Below, piece by piece: positions 1 to 8,085 of a stretch of DNA of 64,000 nt (positions are counted from its first letter, which is position 1; every line of letters begins with the position of its first letter). Source of the DNA: Lysinibacillus louembei (GTDB taxonomy: Bacteria; Bacillota; Bacilli; Bacillales_A; Planococcaceae); contig NZ_CP137624.1 in the NCBI RefSeq assembly GCF_033880585.1, positions 2,701,501 to 2,765,500 on the forward strand, written 5' to 3'. A program made the translations under genes and the position numbers. The notes under the pieces were generated by a model, which searched no databases, had not been told where the DNA came from, and worked only from the letters and a program-made list of their open reading frames with translations.

Positions 1-2
1 TA

Positions 3-3000
3 AATGTTGCTACAAATGTAGAAAGTATTCAGGTTACACCAACAGTAGCTGATAGTACTGCAACAGTAACAGTGGATGGTGTAACTGTAACAAGTGGTCA
101 AGCGAGTGGGAGCATTCCTTTAAATGTTGGATCCAATCCCATCACAATACTTGTAACAGCACAAAATAACACAACAAAAACGTATACGATTACAGTGAAT
201 AGAGCAGCACCAACGTACACGATTGAAGCCATAGGAAATCAAACCTTTACGGCACTGACAGCAGGTTATCCAAACAACACACAGGAAACAAAGACATTAA
301 CAATTACGAATACAGGAACAGGCAGCTTGACGGATGTAGCAGTAGCATTAAGTGGTGCCAATGCGAATGCGTTTGAAATAACACAACCATCATTGGCAAG
401 TTTACCAAGTACAGGTAGCACCACATTTGAAGTGAAGGCAAAGGACGGCTTAGCGACAGGTACCTATACAGCAACAGTGACGGTCAATGCAGCAAGCCTA
501 ACATCGGTAACATTTACTGTGACACAGGTTGTCAACCCAGCCCCAACGTATACAATTGATGAGATTAGCAATCAAACGTTCACGGCACTGACAGCGGGTT
601 ATACAAGTGGTTCACAAGAAACAAAAACAGTGCCAATTACGAATACAGGAACAGGCAGCTTGTCGGGTATAACAGTAGGGTTAAGTGGCACCAATGCGAG
701 TGATTTTGAAATTACACAGCCAACGTTGACAAGCTTACCAAGTACAGATAGTACCGCCTTTACAGTGAAGGCAAAGGATGGATTAGCGGAAGGTACGTAT
801 ACGGCAACAGTAACAGTTAATGCGACAAACCTGACAACACCAGTGACGTTTACTGTGACGCAGGTTGTCAATCCAGTGCCAACGTATACAATTGATGCCA
901 TTAGTAATCAAACATTCACTGGCTTAACAGAAGGTTATCCAAATGATACACAAGAAATCAAGTCAATGACGATTACCAATACAGGAACAGGCAATTTGGC
1001 GAATCTAGGTGTAACATTAAGCGGTCCTAATGCAAGTGATTTTGAGATTACGCAACCACTAGTGACAAACTTAGCAAGTGCGAGCAATACAGCATTTACA
1101 GTGAAAGCAAAGAATGGATTAGCGGAAGGCACCTATACAGCAACGGTAACAGTCAATGCGACAAACCTAACGACGCCAGTGACATTTACCGTGACGCAGA
1201 TAGTCGATCCAGCTCCAACGCATACAATTGATACGATTAATGACCAAACGTTCCCTGTCTTAACAGAAGGTTATACAAGTGGCACACAAGAAACAAAAGC
1301 AGTGCCAATTACAAATACAGGAACAGGCAGTTTGTTGAATCTAGATGTAGCATTAAGCGGTCCTAATGCAAGTGATTTTGAAATTACACAGCCATTAGTG
1401 ACAAACTTAGCTAGTGCAGGCAACACAACGTTTACCGTGAAAGCGAAGGATGACTTAACAGCAGGAACCTATACAGCAACGGTAACAGTCAATGCAACAA
1501 ATTTAACACCTGTCACATTTACTGTGACACAGGTGGTCAACCCAGCCTCAACATATACAATCGATACGATTAGTGACCAAACGTTTTCCGTATTGACAGA
1601 AGGTTATGCAAGTAACACACAAGAAATGAAGTCAATATCAATCACGAATACGGGAACAGGTATCTTGTCGAATGTAGATGTAGCGTTAAGTGGTAGTAAT
1701 GCAAGTGATTTTGAAATAACACAACCGTTAATAACAAACTTACTAAGTGCAGACAGTACAACATTTACGGTGAAAGCGAAGGATGATTTAGCGGCAGGCA
1801 CCTATACAGCTACAGTAACCGTAACAGCAACAAATCTAGCACCAGTGACATTTACAGTAACACAGGTGGTCAGCCCAGCGTCAATGTACACGATTGATCC
1901 AATTGGCAATCAAAGCTTCACCGCATTGATAGCAGGTTACCCAAGCAACACACAGGAAACAAAGCTATTAACAATTACCAACACAGCAACAGGTGATTTA
2001 GCCAATATAGAGGTAGCATTAAGTGGCAGTAACGCGAATGATTTTACAATTACCCAACCGTTAGTGACAAACTTAACAAGTGCAGATAGTACGACATTTA
2101 CGGTGAAAGCGAAGGATGGATTAGCAGCAGGCACCTATACAGCCACAGTAACAGTAAGTGCGACGAACCTAACACCCATGACATTTACAGTAACGCAGGT
2201 GATTAACCCCATTTCTGTAACTACTCCTGGCGTGCCAACGAATGTGCGAGCAACAGCAGGGAATGGTTTCGTAACTGTAAGCTTTGATGCTCCAACAAGT
2301 AATGGGGGCGATCCGATTACTGGATATACAGTTAAAGTGTATATAAATGGAGTAGAGCAGCCGATGTTAGCAAAAACAGGAACATCAAGTCCTATCGTAG
2401 TAAATGGTTTAGCGAACGGAACGGCATATACATTTAAAGTAGTCGCAACGAATGGGGTAGGAAGTAGCGGGGAATCCTTGGTATCAAATATAGTGACGCC
2501 AGTAGCTGCTATAGCTCCATATCCGCTACCAGGTCCAATCCAAACGCCATCAATAGTTAACCCAAGCACGACAATAACGAAAATCAAAGTGGCATTAGAA
2601 GTTGATGGTGTTAACCCACTGGAAACAGTAATGGTAGAAATTGAACGCACAAAACATGCCAACGGTGAAATCACCGACTATGTAGCACTATCAGAAGCTG
2701 ATACGAAGCAAGCGATAGAAAAAGCGAAACAAAGTGGTAATAACATTGTTCGTATTATTATTCCAGATGTCCATGATGAAGTAACTAAAGTAACGGTAGA
2801 AATTCCAAAGCAATCTCTACAATTATTACGTGAAAATAGATTATCATTGGAAATTACTACAGAGAACGGGCGTATCATGACACCTTATAGCTCAATGGAT
2901 GGTATTAATGATAATTTCTATTTCAATTTAGTACCAGTGAAAAAAGAAAGTGAACGCCAAATTATTGAGGAGCGTGCACGTACAGAGCGTGTAGTACGTG

Positions 3001-3911
3001 ATGCACTTCAAAGTAATGATGTACATGTAATAGGACGTCCGATGGTAATTGAGACGAATATGCCAAGTCGACCTGTACAGCTAACATTGCCATTAAAAGG
3101 CGTGGAAATCCCAACAGATACAATTACGCGTGAGGCATTTCTGAAACAACTAGCTATCTTTATTGAACATTCCGATGGGGAGAAAAAAGTGGTCATCCCT
3201 GAGGTCGTAACAGTGGCAAAGGGTACGCTAGGGTTACGCTTTACAGTGGAGAAATTCAGTACATTTACAATTATTCAAGTAGAAACTAAAGAAGAGCAGA
3301 ATATGTATCATCATGAAGCCTACATTAAAGGTTTCCCAGATGGCACATTTGGGCCAGATAAAAATGTGACACGTGTTCAAGTAGCAACAATGATTGCGCG
3401 TATTTTAGGCTATACAGGTGAGACGGTAGACACAGCACCATTCAAGGATATTCCAAGCGATCATTATGCAGCAGGCGCTATTGCCTTTGTGAAAGAGCGT
3501 GGCATAATGAATGGAGATAATGGGTACTTCCGTGTAGGTGAAAATATGACACGTGCTCAAATGGCAGCTGTCGTTGCGAAGTTTAAGCAACTGCCTATCG
3601 CAGAAAATGTTGCACTTACATTTAATGATACGAAAGGTCATTGGGCACAATGGATTATCGAAGCGAATCGCACGGCGGGCATTATCAATGGACGAGAGGA
3701 TGGTAGTTTCGCACCCAATGAGCCTTTAACACGTGCGCAAGCTGTAGCAATGTTAAACCGTATGTTTGAGCGCGGACCATTACAAGGTATTACAATGCCA
3801 AGCTTCCCAGATGTAAAAGCAACACACTGGGCATTTGGTGAAATTGAAGAGGCAGCGAGATCTCACACATATTTTATTGATGAAAATCGTCAGGAGATTT
3901 TTACAAAATAA
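3..3911 (+). CDS. S-layer protein, repeat-rich, SLH-anchored (5' partial)
   Basis: The frame is open from the left edge, so the N-terminus and signal peptide lie outside the window; 1302 residues are visible. In order: the end of a cadherin-like beta-sandwich domain (first ~65 residues), six near-identical ~111-residue immunoglobulin-like repeats (about residues 70-737, each starting near YTID..I..QTF and containing TITNTGTG and FEITQP), a fibronectin type III domain (about 742-837, ending NGVGSSGES), a ~260-residue linker, and SLH motifs (about 1100-1302). Two SLH motifs are complete, with GFPDGTFGPDKNVTR-type signatures, and the last is cut short. SLH domains bind pyruvylated secondary cell-wall polymer, so this is a surface protein. 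The extreme Thr/Val/Asn richness fits an extracellular beta-stack. The GTG at 72 is only an internal codon. Confidence 0.93.
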   Translation, partial: NVATNVESIQVTPTVADSTATVTVDGVTVTSGQASGSIPLNVGSNPITILVTAQNNTTKTYTITVNRAAPTYTIEAIGNQTFTALTAGYPNNTQETKTLTITNTGTGSLTDVAVALSGANANAFEITQPSLASLPSTGSTTFEVKAKDGLATGTYTATVTVNAASLTSVTFTVTQVVNPAPTYTIDEISNQTFTALTAGYTSGSQETKTVPITNTGTGSLSGITVGLSGTNASDFEITQPTLTSLPSTDSTAFTVKAKDGLAEGTYTATVTVNATNLTTPVTFTVTQVVNPVPTYTIDAISNQTFTGLTEGYPNDTQEIKSMTITNTGTGNLANLGVTLSGPNASDFEITQPLVTNLASASNTAFTVKAKNGLAEGTYTATVTVNATNLTTPVTFTVTQIVDPAPTHTIDTINDQTFPVLTEGYTSGTQETKAVPITNTGTGSLLNLDVALSGPNASDFEITQPLVTNLASAGNTTFTVKAKDDLTAGTYTATVTVNATNLTPVTFTVTQVVNPASTYTIDTISDQTFSVLTEGYASNTQEMKSISITNTGTGILSNVDVALSGSNASDFEITQPLITNLLSADSTTFTVKAKDDLAAGTYTATVTVTATNLAPVTFTVTQVVSPASMYTIDPIGNQSFTALIAGYPSNTQETKLLTITNTATGDLANIEVALSGSNANDFTITQPLVTNLTSADSTTFTVKAKDGLAAGTYTATVTVSATNLTPMTFTVTQVINPISVTTPGVPTNVRATAGNGFVTVSFDAPTSNGGDPITGYTVKVYINGVEQPMLAKTGTSSPIVVNGLANGTAYTFKVVATNGVGSSGESLVSNIVTPVAAIAPYPLPGPIQTPSIVNPSTTITKIKVALEVDGVNPLETVMVEIERTKHANGEITDYVALSEADTKQAIEKAKQSGNNIVRIIIPDVHDEVTKVTVEIPKQSLQLLRENRLSLEITTENGRIMTPYSSMDGINDNFYFNLVPVKKESERQIIEERARTERVVRDALQSNDVHVIGRPMVIETNMPSRPVQLTLPLKGVEIPTDTITREAFLKQLAIFIEHSDGEKKVVIPEVVTVAKGTLGLRFTVEKFSTFTIIQVETKEEQNMYHHEAYIKGFPDGTFGPDKNVTRVQVATMIARILGYTGETVDTAPFKDIPSDHYAAGAIAFVKERGIMNGDNGYFRVGENMTRAQMAAVVAKFKQLPIAENVALTFNDTKGHWAQWIIEANRTAGIINGREDGSFAPNEPLTRAQAVAMLNRMFERGPLQGITMPSFPDVKATHWAFGEIEEAARSHTYFIDENRQEIFTK
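210..2213 (+). repeat. Six tandem ~333-bp coding repeats
   Basis: Units begin at about 210, 543, 879, 1215, 1548 and 1881, each 333-336 bp and in frame. Each encodes one ~111-residue beta-sandwich module. Units differ by scattered substitutions and one-codon length changes, which indicates expansion by duplication with later divergence. Confidence 0.9.
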
Positions 3912-3924
3912 TCAATAAGTAAAG

Positions 3925-3956
3925 CAGGCTAGAGATTCAGCGCTTAGCCTGTTTTT
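3925..3956 (+). terminator. Terminator of S-layer gene
   Basis: The inverted repeat CAGGCTA (3925-3931) / TAGCCTG (3945-3951) is followed by a T run (3952-3956), 13 bp after the stop codon. Confidence 0.8.
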
Positions 3957-4073
3957 ACTATGTAATAAAACATATCGTTTCATCTAATCATTTATTAATT
4001 CCCCTGACTTGATAAAAGGTTGTTTGGAAACCTACCTTTCCAAACAACCCTTGTCTCTCTATGTTAGTTACAA

Positions 4074-4826
4074 TTAAATAGCTGTCCAGCCACCATCAAT
4101 GACTAGCTCTGAGCCTGTCATAAAGCGAGATTCATCAGATGCTAGGAAAACAACACCATAGGCAACATCCTCAGGCTCACCGAAGTATGGCAATTGCGTA
4201 TATGCTTGATAATAAGGCAATGCGCCACCTTCCTCCATCGTCGGTGCAGTCATTGGTGTGACAATAATGCCTGGATGAACCGAATTCACACGAATTTTAT
4301 CTTTACCGTACTCAATAGCAGCCGATTTAGATAGTACACGAAGTGCTCCTTTTGCCGCTGTATATGGACTGGTACCAGCCATGCCGACAATCCCACCGAT
4401 AGAAGAAATATTGATGATAGAGCCACCACCAGCTTTTTGCATTTCAGGAATGACATATTTCATCCCAATAACACAGCCATTGAGGTTAATATCCATCACT
4501 TTATTCCATTCATCCATTTCCATATTGGCAATCGTTTTTGGTGAGGAAACCCCAGCATTGTTCACAAGGATATCTACTTTGCCATACGCTTTCACAGCTT
4601 CCGCAATGACTGCTTTCCACTCGTCTTCAGAGGTTACATTATGTTGCAGCCCGATAATATCTCCGCCATTGTCTTTAATTTCTTGCACTAAGTTTGTTAA
4701 TGGCTCAATTTGTACATCTGTGGCGATAACCTTTGCACCTTCTTGAGCAAATAATTTTGCCTCAGATGCGCCCATCCCCATTGCTGCCCCAGTAATAATT
4801 GCTACTTTTCCATTTAAACGACCCAT
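4074..4826 (-). CDS. SDR-family NAD(P)-dependent oxidoreductase
   Basis: A 250-residue classical short-chain dehydrogenase/reductase. The Rossmann motif TGAAMGMG is at about residues 12-19, NNAG at 89-92, and the catalytic Ser142, Tyr155 and Lys159 (YTAAK) are all present. The C-terminus ELVIDGGW is typical of enzymes that interconvert hydroxyl and keto groups. The substrate cannot be read from the sequence. The start at MGRLNGK is chosen because AAAGGGAG lies just upstream; the longer in-frame extension has no ribosome site. A divergent TetR gene begins 199 bp away, so TetR control in response to a small molecule is likely. Confidence 0.88.
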   Translation of the reverse strand: MGRLNGKVAIITGAAMGMGASEAKLFAQEGAKVIATDVQIEPLTNLVQEIKDNGGDIIGLQHNVTSEDEWKAVIAEAVKAYGKVDILVNNAGVSSPKTIANMEMDEWNKVMDINLNGCVIGMKYVIPEMQKAGGGSIINISSIGGIVGMAGTSPYTAAKGALRVLSKSAAIEYGKDKIRVNSVHPGIIVTPMTAPTMEEGGALPYYQAYTQLPYFGEPEDVAYGVVFLASDESRFMTGSELVIDGGWTAI

Positions 4827-4872
4827 GCTAAAACTCCCTTTCATTATCAATGAATAAATTACGAACATATTA

Positions 4873-4907
4873 ACAACTAGTTGTATTATCGACACCATGT
4901 CGTTAAT
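4873..4907. promoter_or_regulatory. Adjacent palindromes upstream of SDR gene (putative TetR operator)
   Basis: A perfect 12-bp palindrome ACAACTAGTTGT (4873-4884) directly abuts a near-perfect inverted repeat with 10-bp arms, ATTATCGACA / TGTCGTTAAT, separated by 3 bp (4885-4907). They lie about 47 bp upstream of the SDR start and in the intergenic region shared with the TetR gene. Assignment to the TetR protein is inference. Confidence 0.5.
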
Positions 4908-4964
4908 ATAATTATAACCGTCTCTTTAAAAAGAGCAAACGACAGTACGATTGATTACGCTGTA

Positions 4965-4995
4965 TTAGCAACATCTTTTGTTATTATGTTGTTAA
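4965..4995. promoter_or_regulatory. Inverted repeat in tetR promoter region
   Basis: TTAGCAACA (4965-4973) and TGTTGTTAA (4987-4995) form an 8-of-9 inverted repeat about 30 bp before the tetR start. It is a candidate autoregulatory site. Its half-site (TTAACAAC-like) also occurs at 4870-4877 near the SDR promoter. Confidence 0.35.
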
Positions 4996-5025
4996 AGTGA
5001 GAAATTTAATACAAGGAGCTTAGAA

Positions 5026-5634
5026 ATGTCGAAAAAATTGGACCCTCGCGTCATCAGAACGCGCCAACTATTGAGAGATGCACTGGTGGAATTAATTGAT
5101 GAACAAGGCTATGAGAAGATTACTGTACAGGATATTACACGACGAGCAACCTTGAACCGTGCGACTTTTTATTTACATTATCGCGATAAGCTAGATTTAC
5201 TTTATCAAAGCTCAGAGGAGATTTTACAGGAGCTAGTAGGCAGTATTCGGCCACCATTTGAAGATAGGGCGAGTTTTGATTTATTGCGAAATTATAATCA
5301 GCCACATGAGACATTTATGCATTTGTTTGAGCAGATTGCTATCAATAGTAAGCTCTATAAGGTCTATCTTACAGAAAAGAATATTCCTTATTTTGCAGCA
5401 GGCTTAAAAGAAATTATTATAGATTTTGTTTCAAGTGGGATTCATTTTATGGAGCCGGATGATCAAAAGCTAACAGTGCCACGTGATATGGCTATACGCT
5501 TTTATGCAGCAGCCTTTCTAGAAGTAGTTATCTGGTGGTTGGAAAATGATATGCCTTATACCCCTAAATTTATGGCAACCCAATTAATGCGTATTACAAT
5601 CAAAGGACCTTATATCGAGAACCCATTTCTCTAA
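5026..5634 (+). CDS. TetR/AcrR-family transcriptional regulator
   Basis: A 202-residue protein with an N-terminal TetR helix-turn-helix at about residues 10-55 (ITVQDITRRATLNRATFYLHY) followed by a helical C-terminal domain of the type common in Firmicutes TetR proteins. AAGGAG lies 7 nt before the ATG. It is transcribed divergently from the SDR gene, which it probably represses. The ligand is unknown. Confidence 0.88.
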   Translation: MSKKLDPRVIRTRQLLRDALVELIDEQGYEKITVQDITRRATLNRATFYLHYRDKLDLLYQSSEEILQELVGSIRPPFEDRASFDLLRNYNQPHETFMHLFEQIAINSKLYKVYLTEKNIPYFAAGLKEIIIDFVSSGIHFMEPDDQKLTVPRDMAIRFYAAAFLEVVIWWLENDMPYTPKFMATQLMRITIKGPYIENPFL

Positions 5635-5766
5635 TAAGGTACAAGCATGATGTTAAAGAATGCTTTCTTTATTGGGTAAATGCAGTTATAGGGTTTGTTG
5701 ACCAGCTTCTTTTTCATTTGTTATCATCAATCTATAAATAAGAGAAGAGAAATGATGTGATAAAAC

Positions 5767-7008
5767 ATGTCTTATGAAAATAAAATACTACAAATGAAAA
5801 AAATGCTAGGGAAAAAGACAACAGCTGAAACGGAGGAGAAGCCTAAATTTATCAAACCTGCACCACCGATTTACAAAGCAGCATGGCAGCAGGCTGGCTT
5901 AACAGTTATCGACAATGATTTTGGTGTTTTGTTTAAGCGTGAAGTGCGCTATCCATTTGATTATAAGCATGGGCATTATACGCTTGGGGAATTAACGATG
6001 GCACTTGAAGCATGGGAAAATGCCAATGTAGAGCACCCATATGCGTTACATACAGACGAACAAATCATTTTTTGGGACACGGAAACAACAGGCTTGAAAG
6101 GCACTGGCACACATATTTTTTTGCTAGGCTTTTTAGAGCAGGATGAGGATGAATTTGTGCTGACTCAATATGTGCTAGCCGATCCAGCGAACGAGGTAGC
6201 GATGCTGTTTGAATCAAAGCTTTGGCAGCGAAGTGTAACGCTCGTTTCTTATAATGGTAAAAGCTTTGATTGGCCGCAGCTTGAAACGCGCTGGACATTG
6301 AATCGTCAAACCTTACCGTCATTGAAAGAGCAAAAACATATCGATTTATTGCATAGCTCTAAGCGTTTGTGGAAAAATGATTTAGAAAAGATGAAGCTTG
6401 TACAGGTTGAGGAGGATAAGCTTGGCTTTAAAAGACAAGGAGATATTCCAGGGCATTTAGCGCCAATTATTTATTTCGATGCAGTGAAGAGCGGGCAAGC
6501 TGACACGTTAATGAAAGTGCTCCAGCATAATGAATGGGATTTGTTATCGCTCATCACTCTGTATATTCATCAAACGAAGCTGCTATTTACAAGTGAGCAA
6601 GAATCAGCTGTTACCTATACAAATATCGGGAAATGGTATGGCGATTTAAAGCAGCAAGTTGCAAGCGAATATGTATTAACGAATGTAACGGAAAACTACC
6701 AACAGAGTGAGACGGCATTAGCTCACTTTTATTTAGCCTTCCAGCATAAGCGTCTCGGTCGCTATACCGATGCTGTTAAAAGCTTTGAGGCGTCAGTAGT
6801 AGGCATCTCGCAGCGCCAAAAAATACAAGCCTATGAGCAGCTATCCATGCTACATGAGCATCAAATAAAAAAATATGAAGCGGCACTTTTTTATGTGGAA
6901 AAGGGGCTTCAGCTTATTGAACAAAGCGACTTTTCGACAGAGCAAAAAGAAAAGCACTTAATAAAATGGCAGAAACGTTATGAACGTATTCAAAATAAAA
7001 AACAATAG
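5767..7008 (+). CDS. yprB: YprB-like RNase H-fold 3'-5' exonuclease with TPR-like tail
   Basis: A 413-residue protein. About residues 100-270 form an RNase H-like exonuclease fold, with the DxE motif in FWDTETTGLKGTGTH and later acidic positions (SYNGKSFDWPQLETRW and the NEWDLLSL region). About residues 310-400 are helical and TPR-like (LAFQHKRLGRYTDAVKSFEAS). This matches B. subtilis YprB in layout. YprB is usually encoded beside the helicase YprA, which is not seen here. The ribosome site is weak (GAGAAATGATG region). gpsB follows after 174 bp with its own promoter. Confidence 0.82.
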   Translation: MSYENKILQMKKMLGKKTTAETEEKPKFIKPAPPIYKAAWQQAGLTVIDNDFGVLFKREVRYPFDYKHGHYTLGELTMALEAWENANVEHPYALHTDEQIIFWDTETTGLKGTGTHIFLLGFLEQDEDEFVLTQYVLADPANEVAMLFESKLWQRSVTLVSYNGKSFDWPQLETRWTLNRQTLPSLKEQKHIDLLHSSKRLWKNDLEKMKLVQVEEDKLGFKRQGDIPGHLAPIIYFDAVKSGQADTLMKVLQHNEWDLLSLITLYIHQTKLLFTSEQESAVTYTNIGKWYGDLKQQVASEYVLTNVTENYQQSETALAHFYLAFQHKRLGRYTDAVKSFEASVVGISQRQKIQAYEQLSMLHEHQIKKYEAALFYVEKGLQLIEQSDFSTEQKEKHLIKWQKRYERIQNKKQ

Positions 7009-7039
7009 CCGATGATATTCGTATACAACACACTTCATA

Positions 7040-7048
7040 TGCTATAAT
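7040..7048 (+). promoter_or_regulatory. Extended -10 promoter for gpsB
   Basis: TG-C-TATAAT (7040-7048) is a perfect extended -10 element. No convincing -35 is seen, as is usual for extended -10 promoters. It implies a 5' leader of about 130 nt before gpsB. Confidence 0.6.
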
Positions 7049-7133
7049 ATAGCTCTAAGGATTGTATAGAAGGGGCGTCCATCAATTGTACGCATGACTT
7101 CGCAATAAAAATAGATAATAGAAGCAATATAGT

Positions 7134-7186
7134 AGGAAGGAGAACGCTATATAGATGAGATGAAGAAGCTTATCTATAGCGAATGA
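7134..7186 (+). promoter_or_regulatory. gpsB translation start: Shine-Dalgarno and AUG separated by a hairpin
   Basis: The strong Shine-Dalgarno AGGAAGGAGAA (7134-7144) is about 40 nt from the gpsB ATG (7183). An in-frame TAG at 7177-7179 rules out any upstream start. Between them, GCTATA (7146-7151) pairs with TATAGC (7175-7180) and GATGAG (7154-7159) with CTTATC (7169-7174), leaving a 9-nt loop. Folding would bring the Shine-Dalgarno close to the ATG. Alternatively, an 8-codon mini-ORF (7160-7186, MKKLIYSE) ends in ATGA overlapping the gpsB start and could couple translation. Confidence 0.55.
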
Positions 7187-7485
7187 TACGAATGATAAAA
7201 TTAAACTCAAAAATTATTTTAGAAAAAGAATTTAAAAAGAGCATGAAAGGCTACAGCATCGAGCAAGTTGATCAATTTTTAGACCAAATTATGGAGGACT
7301 ACGATGCGTTTGAAAAGCAGCTAAATGAGCTACGTGCTGAAAATGAGCGCTTAAAGGCAGACTTAGAAAATAGTACACGCAGACAAGCGACTGTCCAAAC
7401 ACCAACGCCAAATACAAATTTCGATATTTTAAAGCGCTTATCCAATTTAGAAAAGCATGTTTTTGGTAGCAAGCTTTCTGAATAA
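7183..7485 (+). CDS. gpsB: Cell-division/peptidoglycan-synthesis adaptor GpsB
   Basis: A 100-residue DivIVA-like protein. The N-terminal membrane-binding part contains [20 protein letters not shown], followed by a coiled coil (about 40-70, [16 protein letters not shown]) and the conserved C-terminal trimerisation segment [18 protein letters not shown]. GpsB shuttles penicillin-binding proteins between septum and side wall. Length and both ends match B. subtilis GpsB (formerly YpsB). It sits directly upstream of rnpB, as in other Bacillales. The start may be 7183 or the second ATG at 7192; see the separate entry on its unusual ribosome site. Confidence 0.95.
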   Translation: MIRMIKLNSKIILEKEFKKSMKGYSIEQVDQFLDQIMEDYDAFEKQLNELRAENERLKADLENSTRRQATVQTPTPNTNFDILKRLSNLEKHVFGSKLSE

Positions 7486-7494
7486 ACGATACAG

Positions 7495-7523
7495 TTGCTT
7501 TTCTGACATGTGTCAAGTATAAT
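7495..7523 (+). promoter_or_regulatory. Sigma-A promoter of rnpB
   Basis: TTGCTT (7495-7500) and TATAAT (7518-7523) are separated by exactly 17 bp. The predicted start is near 7530, which matches the 5' end of the RNase P RNA. Confidence 0.85.
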
Positions 7524-7530
7524 ATAGTTC

Positions 7531-7930
7531 GACATCAAGAAATTCGAGTAATCGCTGCATCTTATAAGATGTAGAGGAAAGTCCATGCTCACACGGCTCT
7601 GAGATGACCGTAGTGTTCGTGCTTACCGAAAAAATAAGGTAAGGCAAGCAGATGCTTGACGGCGAAAGGAATACCTAAGTCTTATGATATGGTAGAAACT
7701 TTCTGAAGGTGCCACAGTGACGGAGCTTGCTTGGAAACAAGCAAGGTGGAACGAGGTAAACCCCGCGAGTGAGAAACCCAAATTATGGTAGGGGCACTCT
7801 CCAAAAGGAATTGAACGGCTGGAGGGACAGGCAAACGCCTGTAGATAGATGATTACTACCTGAGCGTACGAGGCGATTCGCTGTTTGAGTACACAGGAAC
7901 AAAACATGGCTTACTGAAGACTATTGATGC
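7531..7930 (+). ncRNA. rnpB: RNase P RNA, Bacillus (B) type
   Basis: The ~400-nt catalytic RNA of ribonuclease P matures tRNA 5' ends. Conserved elements appear in order: GTAATCGCTGCA, GAGGAAAGTCCATGCTC, GTAGTGTTCGTGC, GTGCCACAGTGACG, GAGAAACCCAAATT, GGTAGGGGCA, GTAGATAGATGATT and ACAAAACATGGCTTAC. The terminal P1 helix pairs CATCAA near 7533 with TTGATG near 7924. Ends are set by that helix and by the promoter. A T run (7932-7938) follows P1 directly and may serve in 3'-end formation. Confidence 0.97.
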
Positions 7931-8017
7931 ATTTTTTTAGTTTTAGCAATAACAGATTGCTATAGCACAACATTTCAAATATTCTACATCATAAGGCATG
8001 TACCTTGCGATGCAGAT

Positions 8018-8054
8018 GGAGCTGTCACAATTTTCTTTTGGACGGCTCCTTTTC
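8018..8054 (+). terminator. Terminator-like hairpin just ahead of the GGDEF-EAL gene
   Basis: GGAGCTGTC (8018-8026) pairs with GACGGCTCC (8041-8049), one G-U pair, and is followed by TTTTCTTT. It lies only ~32 nt before the next start codon, so no ordinary promoter fits between. Either it terminates rnpB transcription with partial read-through, or it is an attenuator. Confidence 0.6.
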
Positions 8055-8085
8055 TTTGACATTAACAATTAAGGGTGAAATAAAA

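Noticed and set aside
72-74. GTG as start of the S-layer gene
   Set aside because: The frame is open to the window edge and the upstream codons continue a cadherin-like domain; a surface protein also needs a signal peptide.
599-2674. Long antisense open frames across the S-layer repeats
   Set aside because: They recur once per coding repeat, lack ribosome sites and mirror the Thr/Val-rich sense codons, so they are shadows.
8005-8085. N-terminal extension of the GGDEF-EAL protein
   Set aside because: It runs through a terminator-like hairpin, has no family similarity, and a good ribosome site exists before 8086.
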